Source: Kiloniellales bacterium (lineage in GTDB: Bacteria > Pseudomonadota > Alphaproteobacteria > Kiloniellales > JAKSBE01). Taken from it: 64,000 nt of DNA. The first letter of the stretch is position 1; every line of letters starts with the position of its first letter. Of this stretch, positions 63,382-64,000 are shown in pieces. A program made the position numbers and the translations under genes. The notes below the pieces were generated by a model, which was given only the letters and a program-made list of their open reading frames with translations, did no database searches and was not told the origin of the DNA. The stretch lies in the NCBI GenBank assembly GCA_030066685.1, contig JASJBF010000003.1, positions 46,576 through 110,575 of the forward strand, given 5' to 3'.

Positions 63382-64000
63382 ATGCGATCGGACTGGTTGC
63401 AGGCCTTCCTCGCGTTCAGCGAGAGCATGAACTTCACCCGTGCGGCGGAGGGGCTGCACATCTCGCAGCCGGCGCTGCATGTGAAGATCTCCAAGCTGGC
63501 CGACTGGCTCGGCCAGCCGCTCTATCGAAAGCTCGGCCGCAACTTGGTTCTCACGCCGGCCGGCGAAAGGGTCGCGGCCTACGCGCGCGAAGAGCGCGAG
63601 CGTTCCCTCGCCTTCGTAGAAGAGCTGAAAACGGGGGTCTCGAGGGCGCCGGTGGTGCTTTGCGCCGGGACAGGCGCCTACCTTTACCTCCTGGGTCCGG
63701 CGATCTCTGAGTTCTCGGGGCAGGCGCCCTGGCCGCTCAAGCTGATCACCGGCGACCGGGACCGCACGGTTCAGCTCCTGCAAACCGGCGAGGTCCATCT
63801 GGGCGTGACCACGCTCGATGCAGTGCCCGACGGGATCGCGGCGGAGGAGCTTGTCGCTGTGGAGCAGGTTCTTGTGCTCCCCCGTGACCACCGCCTCGCC
63901 GGTAAGCAAAGTCTGCGGCTCTCCGATCTGAAGGGTGAAGCGCTGGTCGTGCCGCCGCAGGGCCGGCCCCACCGCGTGATGCTCAACCAGATGCTGGCGG
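63382..64000 (+). CDS. LysR-family transcriptional regulator (partial, runs off the window)
   Basis: The ATG at 63382 opens MRSDWLQAFLAFSESMNFT, then AAEGLHISQPALHVKISKLA and DWLGQPLYRKLGRNLVLTPA, a standard LysR HTH; the effector domain has LLQTGEVHLGVTTLDAVPDG and VLVLPRDHRLAGKQSL. About 206 residues are present and the frame is open at the window edge, so roughly the last third is missing. Confidence 0.9.
   Translation, partial: MRSDWLQAFLAFSESMNFTRAAEGLHISQPALHVKISKLADWLGQPLYRKLGRNLVLTPAGERVAAYAREERERSLAFVEELKTGVSRAPVVLCAGTGAYLYLLGPAISEFSGQAPWPLKLITGDRDRTVQLLQTGEVHLGVTTLDAVPDGIAAEELVAVEQVLVLPRDHRLAGKQSLRLSDLKGEALVVPPQGRPHRVMLNQMLA

Overview
The window is 64 kb of dense, GC-rich chromosome (overlapping or near-abutting genes, frequent GTG/TTG starts, G/C third positions). 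Several markers point to an alphaproteobacterium: a CcrM-type GANTC methylase downstream of rnhB, a GTTC-N7-GTTC SOS box, an ETF-ubiquinone oxidoreductase, adenylate cyclases fused to TolB/TPR modules, and palindromic intergenic repeats of a kind I associate with Rhodospirillales-like genomes. The order-level placement is inference. No prophage, complete insertion sequence, CRISPR array or rRNA operon is visible. One tRNA, tRNA-Gln(UUG), lies at 24802-24875.

Layout. 0-7 kb: end of a secreted protein, amtB-glnK (ammonium uptake and PII), a membrane class III cyclase, and a leftward unit of antiporter, rnhB and ccrM; five GANTC sites sit just upstream of ccrM. 6.8-7.35 kb: a GIY-YIG nuclease gene bracketed by two 91-bp direct copies of a two-hairpin repeat. 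7.4-16.3 kb: a PA0069-type radical SAM protein behind a perfect SOS box, a kinase-like phosphotransferase, an MscS channel, a LysE exporter, a glyoxalase and two glycosyltransferases of the arsenosugar-associated type, and moaB. 16.3-24.9 kb: lytic transglycosylase, family-4-like uracil-DNA glycosylase, ETF-QO, TPR lipoprotein, ispE, tRNA-Gln. 24.9-36.5 kb: fatty acid hydroxylase and TetR sharing twin operators, DUF924, a DUF3772 MscS channel, glutathionyl-hydroquinone reductase, MFS transporter, a DOPA-dioxygenase/DoxX/pirin unit divergent from LysR-EamA. 36.5-43.2 kb: a 980-aa RTX protein with an exact 112-residue super-repeat, an OprI/Lpp-like lipoprotein convergent with an L,D-transpeptidase, a lipoprotein gene with an apparent frameshift, SnoaL and cupin proteins. 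43.3-55.4 kb: Lrp regulator and divergent MFS, a second MFS divergent from phospholipase D, an adenylate cyclase with a perfect CRP-type box, an enolase-superfamily enzyme, YHS and ankyrin proteins, an aldonolactone-oxidase-like flavoprotein, a Bor-like lipoprotein. 55.6-64 kb: a long fold-back repeat, a PAS histidine kinase, a GNAT, a glycine-zipper lipoprotein, a LysE/NuoB chimeric pseudogene, an isocitrate-lyase-family enzyme divergent from ArsR, a HAD-like protein and the start of a LysR gene.

The most informative signals are regulatory or structural: the SOS box (8502-8516), GANTC cluster (4504-4565), CRP-type box (48415-48430), twin TetR operators (25812-25893), repeat-bracketed GIY-YIG gene, the Lpp/LDT pair, and several intergenic hairpin families that mostly sit at gene 3' ends. 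I saw no large undescribed defence or biosynthetic system; the repeat-nuclease unit is the best candidate for something new.
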